Shown here: piece by piece, positions 13,366 through 16,459 of the stretch
Position numbering within the stretch: position 1 is the stretch's first letter
How the letters are laid out: each line of letters begins with the position of its first letter
Source: UCB3 sp964415605
Lineage (GTDB): Bacteria > Chloroflexota > Anaerolineae > Epilineales > Epilineaceae
Assembly (NCBI GenBank): GCA_964415605.1
Contig: CAYQBA010000104.1
Location: 1 to 16,459, forward strand
Direction: 5' to 3'
Length of the DNA stretch: 16,459 nt
The notes under the pieces: generated by a model
Seen by the model: only the letters and a program-made list of their open reading frames with translations
Database searches by the model: none
What the model was told of the DNA's origin: nothing
Position numbers and translations under genes: made by a program

Positions 13366-16300
13366 GGCCGGCACGCAGGTGGACATGGGGCGCGGCTGCA
13401 ACGCTTGGCGCGATGCTCGTCGGCGGGGCGGATGGCGCCTTGCCGGGAGCCGCCGCTATGCCCGCGCCCGCCGATGCCGAGATCCACATCATCCAGCTCG
13501 CTGGCGATCCGCTGGCCACCTACCGCGGGGGCCTGCCCGGCCTCCCGCCCACGAGCCCCATCGAGGCGGGGACGGGGCGCCTCGACGTCGACGGCTCGGC
13601 GAGCAGCCGTTATCTCGATCACATCGACCGCGTCCAAGCGCGGGCCGTCGACGCGCTGTCGCATGCGCTCGGCCGGCCCGTCGCCGCGCTGGACCGCTAT
13701 CGCGTCGTCTTCAACGGGCTGGCGGTTCGGCTGACCCCCGCCGAGGCGGCGGTCGTCGCCGGCGTGCCCGGCGTCGTCGATGTCCATCCCGAGGCGGTCG
13801 ACCGGGTCGCGACCGACGCCGGCCCGGCCTGGAGCGGCGCCGAGGCGGTGTGGGATGGCAGCGACCTCGGCAGGCCGGACGGCGTGTGGGGCGAGGGCGT
13901 CGTCATCGGGATTGTCGACACCGGCATCAACGTCGACCATCCCTCCTTCGCAGCCGTCGACGCCTATGGCTACGAGCACGCCAACCCCCGCGGCGCAGGG
14001 CACTATCTCGGCTGGTGCGACCCTGCTCACAGCCGGTACAGCCCGGACCTTCGCTGCAACGACAAGCTCATCGGACTGTGGAGTCACTTCGGCAGCGGCA
14101 ACAACCCCGAGGACGACAACGGGCACGGCAGCCACACCGCCAGCACGGCCGGCGGCAATCGATTGCCGGCCGCCGTCCTCGTCGGCCCGACCATCAGCAT
14201 CACGCGGTCTATTTCGGGCGTGGCGCCGCACGCGAACATCGTCGCCTACGACGCCTGCACCGGTGGCGGAGGCTGCCCCGAGTCGTCGACGGTGGCGGCC
14301 ATCGAGCAGGCCGTGATCGACGGCGTCGACGTCATCAACTACTCGATCCAGGTCGGCCAGGACTCGCCGTGGCTCAACACGCGCGCGCAGGCGTTCCTGG
14401 CCGCGCGCGAGGCTGGCGTGTTCGTGGCGGTGGCAGCGGGCAACGCCGGCCCTGGCCCGGCCACCAACTTCGCCAACGCCCCGTGGGTGCTGACGGTCGG
14501 CAACAGCACCCACAATCGCAGGATGCGCAACGCGCTCGTGCGCATGGACGGTGGTGACAGCCCTCCGCCGGCCGACATCATCGGCAAGGGCCTGACAACC
14601 GGCCTGGCGGGCCCGCACCCGATCGTCTACGCCAGGGGCGTGACGAACGTCGACGGCGAGGTCGACGACGGGCGGTGCCTGAAGGCCTTCTCGCCCGGCA
14701 CCTTCGACAGCGCGATCGTGCTGTGTGATCGCGGTCAGAACGCCCGCGTCGCCAAGGGCCAGAACGTCCAGGCCGGCGGCGCGGCGGGCTACATCCTGGC
14801 CAACACGGCGGCCGAGGGCGGCTCGCTGGTCGGCGACGGGCACTTCCTGCCGGCCGTTCACATCAGCTTCGCGGACGGCGAACGGCTCAAGGCCTGGCTG
14901 GCCACCGGCAGCGAGCATGTCGGTGAGATCGCGGGGTTGACGATCGACACCGCGGCGGCCAACGGCGACATCATGAACGCCGGCAGCTCGCGCGGCCCGA
15001 CGATATCGACGCAGTGCTGCCGCCGGCCGGGGTTGCAGATCTTCGAGCCGATGCTGCTCGACGTGCTCAAGCCCGACCTGACGGCGCCGGGCACCGACGT
15101 GTTCGCCGCGGTGGCGACGACCGAGGGCTCGCGGCCGCCGGAGTTCGACCTCTACAGCGGCACGTCGATGGCCAGCCCGCACGCCGCCGGCGCGGCGGCG
15201 CTGCTGCGCGCGGTTCATCCCGATTGGTCGCCCGCGGCGCTGCACTCGGCGCTGGTGACGACGGCGCGCGGCGGCGTGCGAATGCAGGATGGCGCGACGC
15301 CTGCCGGTCCCCTGGCCGCCGGAGCCGGACACCTCCAGGTCGATGCCGCGGCCCGCGCGGGCCTGGTCCTCGAGGCGTCGCCCGAGGACTTCTGGGCGGC
15401 GGACCCGAGCGGCGGGGGCGATCCGCGGCGTCTCAACCTGGCCACCCTGCACGACACCCGCTGTCCCGGCCGCTGCACCTGGGAGCGCACGCTGACGGGC
15501 ACGTCGGGCGCCGCGGTCACGTGGACCGCGGCCGGCGAGAGCGCCGACGGCGTGCGGGTCACGGTGGAGCCGGCCGTGTTCGCGCTGGCGCCCGGCGCGA
15601 GCCAGGTGGTGCGGGTCACGGCCGACGTCGTGGGCTTGCCCGTCGGCGAGTTCGCGGGGGCCGGCGTGACCCTGACGCCATCGCGCGATGGCGTCGCGCC
15701 GGCGCACCTGCCGATATCGGTGCGGCCGGTGCCGAGCCGCTTGCCGTCGCCGATCGTGATCGAGACCGATCAGCCGGTCGGCGACCGGCTGGTCGAGGGC
15801 CTTCAAACGCGTGGCGCGGCGGCCCAATCGGCCGCGGTCGCGGGCCTGGTGGCCGGCAAGGTCGACGCCATGGCCACGGCGCAGGACCCGACGCCCAACA
15901 ACCCGTACGACACGCCGGCCGGAACGCTGGTCGTGGACTTGACCGTTTCCGCTGGCGCCCGCCGGGTGGTCGCCGAGGTGCTCGGCGCCCCGTCACGCGA
16001 CGTCGACCTCTTCGTTGGCCGCGACGACGACGGCGACGGCAAGCCCCGCGCGGAAGAGGCGCGCTGCACCAGCGGCGGCCCGGGCGTGCGCGAGTACTGC
16101 GATTTGCGCAACCCCGAGCCGGGCCGGTGGTGGGTGGTGGCGCAGAACTTCCAGGGCTCGGGCGCCGCCTCGGACATGCTCGAGCTCGCGTCGGCGGTGG
16201 TGCCGACGGGCGATGCCGGAAACCTGACGGCCATGGTGCCGGGCACCGTCGAGCCGGGCGCGCCGTTCGGCGCGACCCTGGCGTGGCGCCTGCCGGCGAT

Positions 16301-16459
16301 CGTCCCCGGCGCCCGATGGTACGGCGCGGTGGCGCTCGCCGACGGCGCGGCCGACCTCGGCGTGCTGTCGGTCGACGTCGTCGGCATCGATGCCGCCGTC
16401 CCGACGGTCACGCCGCGCGCGACGGCCGCGCGCCCGACGCTGGCGGCCACGCGGCCGCC
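13362..16459 (+). CDS. Large secreted S8 subtilase with PA domain and PPC-like region (3' end outside window)
   Basis: Open from the ATG at 13362 to the window end (1032 codons and two bases). Signal peptide about 1-39, followed by an I9-type propeptide (about 84-150). Catalytic domain about 177-665 with D186 (GIVDTGIN), H255 (NGHGSHTA), oxyanion N361 (AAGNAG) and S602 (SGTSMASPH). An insertion at about 405-530 has the pattern of a protease-associated (PA) domain (AIVLCDRG, GYILANTAAEGG), as in cucumisin-like subtilases. A beta, Fn3-like part follows (about 665-790), then a PPC-like region (about 840-945; DVDLFVGRDDDGDG). D888-E899 fits an EF-hand loop with D888, D890, D892, G893 and E899. 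A Pro/Thr-rich linker starts near 1013. The ATG lacks a good ribosome site. Probably extracellular or surface bound. Confidence 0.92.
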   Translation, partial: MRPARRWTWGAAATLGAMLVGGADGALPGAAAMPAPADAEIHIIQLAGDPLATYRGGLPGLPPTSPIEAGTGRLDVDGSASSRYLDHIDRVQARAVDALSHALGRPVAALDRYRVVFNGLAVRLTPAEAAVVAGVPGVVDVHPEAVDRVATDAGPAWSGAEAVWDGSDLGRPDGVWGEGVVIGIVDTGINVDHPSFAAVDAYGYEHANPRGAGHYLGWCDPAHSRYSPDLRCNDKLIGLWSHFGSGNNPEDDNGHGSHTASTAGGNRLPAAVLVGPTISITRSISGVAPHANIVAYDACTGGGGCPESSTVAAIEQAVIDGVDVINYSIQVGQDSPWLNTRAQAFLAAREAGVFVAVAAGNAGPGPATNFANAPWVLTVGNSTHNRRMRNALVRMDGGDSPPPADIIGKGLTTGLAGPHPIVYARGVTNVDGEVDDGRCLKAFSPGTFDSAIVLCDRGQNARVAKGQNVQAGGAAGYILANTAAEGGSLVGDGHFLPAVHISFADGERLKAWLATGSEHVGEIAGLTIDTAAANGDIMNAGSSRGPTISTQCCRRPGLQIFEPMLLDVLKPDLTAPGTDVFAAVATTEGSRPPEFDLYSGTSMASPHAAGAAALLRAVHPDWSPAALHSALVTTARGGVRMQDGATPAGPLAAGAGHLQVDAAARAGLVLEASPEDFWAADPSGGGDPRRLNLATLHDTRCPGRCTWERTLTGTSGAAVTWTAAGESADGVRVTVEPAVFALAPGASQVVRVTADVVGLPVGEFAGAGVTLTPSRDGVAPAHLPISVRPVPSRLPSPIVIETDQPVGDRLVEGLQTRGAAAQSAAVAGLVAGKVDAMATAQDPTPNNPYDTPAGTLVVDLTVSAGARRVVAEVLGAPSRDVDLFVGRDDDGDGKPRAEEARCTSGGPGVREYCDLRNPEPGRWWVVAQNFQGSGAASDMLELASAVVPTGDAGNLTAMVPGTVEPGAPFGATLAWRLPAIVPGARWYGAVALADGAADLGVLSVDVVGIDAAVPTVTPRATAARPTLAATRP

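Noticed and set aside
13071..15827. 918-codon open frame on the minus strand opposite the large subtilase
   Set aside because: It has no recognisable motif and mirrors the coding strand; the plus-strand frame has a full subtilase triad, signal peptide and PA domain.

Overview
The window is very GC-rich bacterial chromosome, densely coded, with no rRNA, tRNA, CRISPR array or insertion sequence that I can see. Gene content suggests an environmental Chloroflexota bacterium of the Anaerolineae/Ardenticatenia type. The reasons are Thr/Pro/Ser-rich linkers on secreted proteins, a dockerin-like tail on a CAP-domain protein, three adjacent M42 aminopeptidases and several subtilases. This placement is an inference from general knowledge of such genomes, not a computed one.

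Layout. (1) Positions 1-3348, plus strand: the tail of a Pro/Thr/Ala-rich protein runs by ATGA overlap into three consecutive M42 metallo-aminopeptidase paralogues, also tightly spaced or overlapping. (2) 3411-3786, plus: a good sigma70-like promoter drives a small tail-anchored membrane protein. (3) 3797-4594, minus: a multi-pass membrane protein of unknown function. (4) 4662-7187, plus: a XerC/XerD-type tyrosine recombinase, a two-TM PH/SHOCT membrane protein and a purine nucleoside phosphorylase, probably one transcript. (5) 7240-8574, minus: a secreted CAP-domain protein with a PT-rich linker, a regulatory-like beta domain and a dockerin-like tail, with its own promoter at 8678-8706. (6) 8810-13047, minus: a compact four-gene unit read as secreted VWA protein, RlmD-family RNA methyltransferase, small stand-alone I9-like protein, and S8 subtilase; its genes overlap or lie 2-25 bases apart. 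(7) 13216 to the window end, plus: a promoter, a possible short leader ORF, and a large secreted S8 subtilase with PA, PPC-like and EF-hand-like elements, cut by the window end.

Working together: the window is rich in protein turnover, with intracellular M42 peptidases and two subtilases. The most unusual arrangement is a separately encoded I9-like (subtilase propeptide/inhibitor fold) protein two bases upstream of an S8 protease without a signal peptide. They share an operon with a VWA protein whose C-terminal region has a 'VPQP-x-GC' stretch echoed at the protease C-terminus. Other points of note are a perfect 28-bp palindrome inside the third M42 gene, divergence at the M42 metal-site motifs, and a candidate leader ORF whose stop overlaps the start of the large protease.
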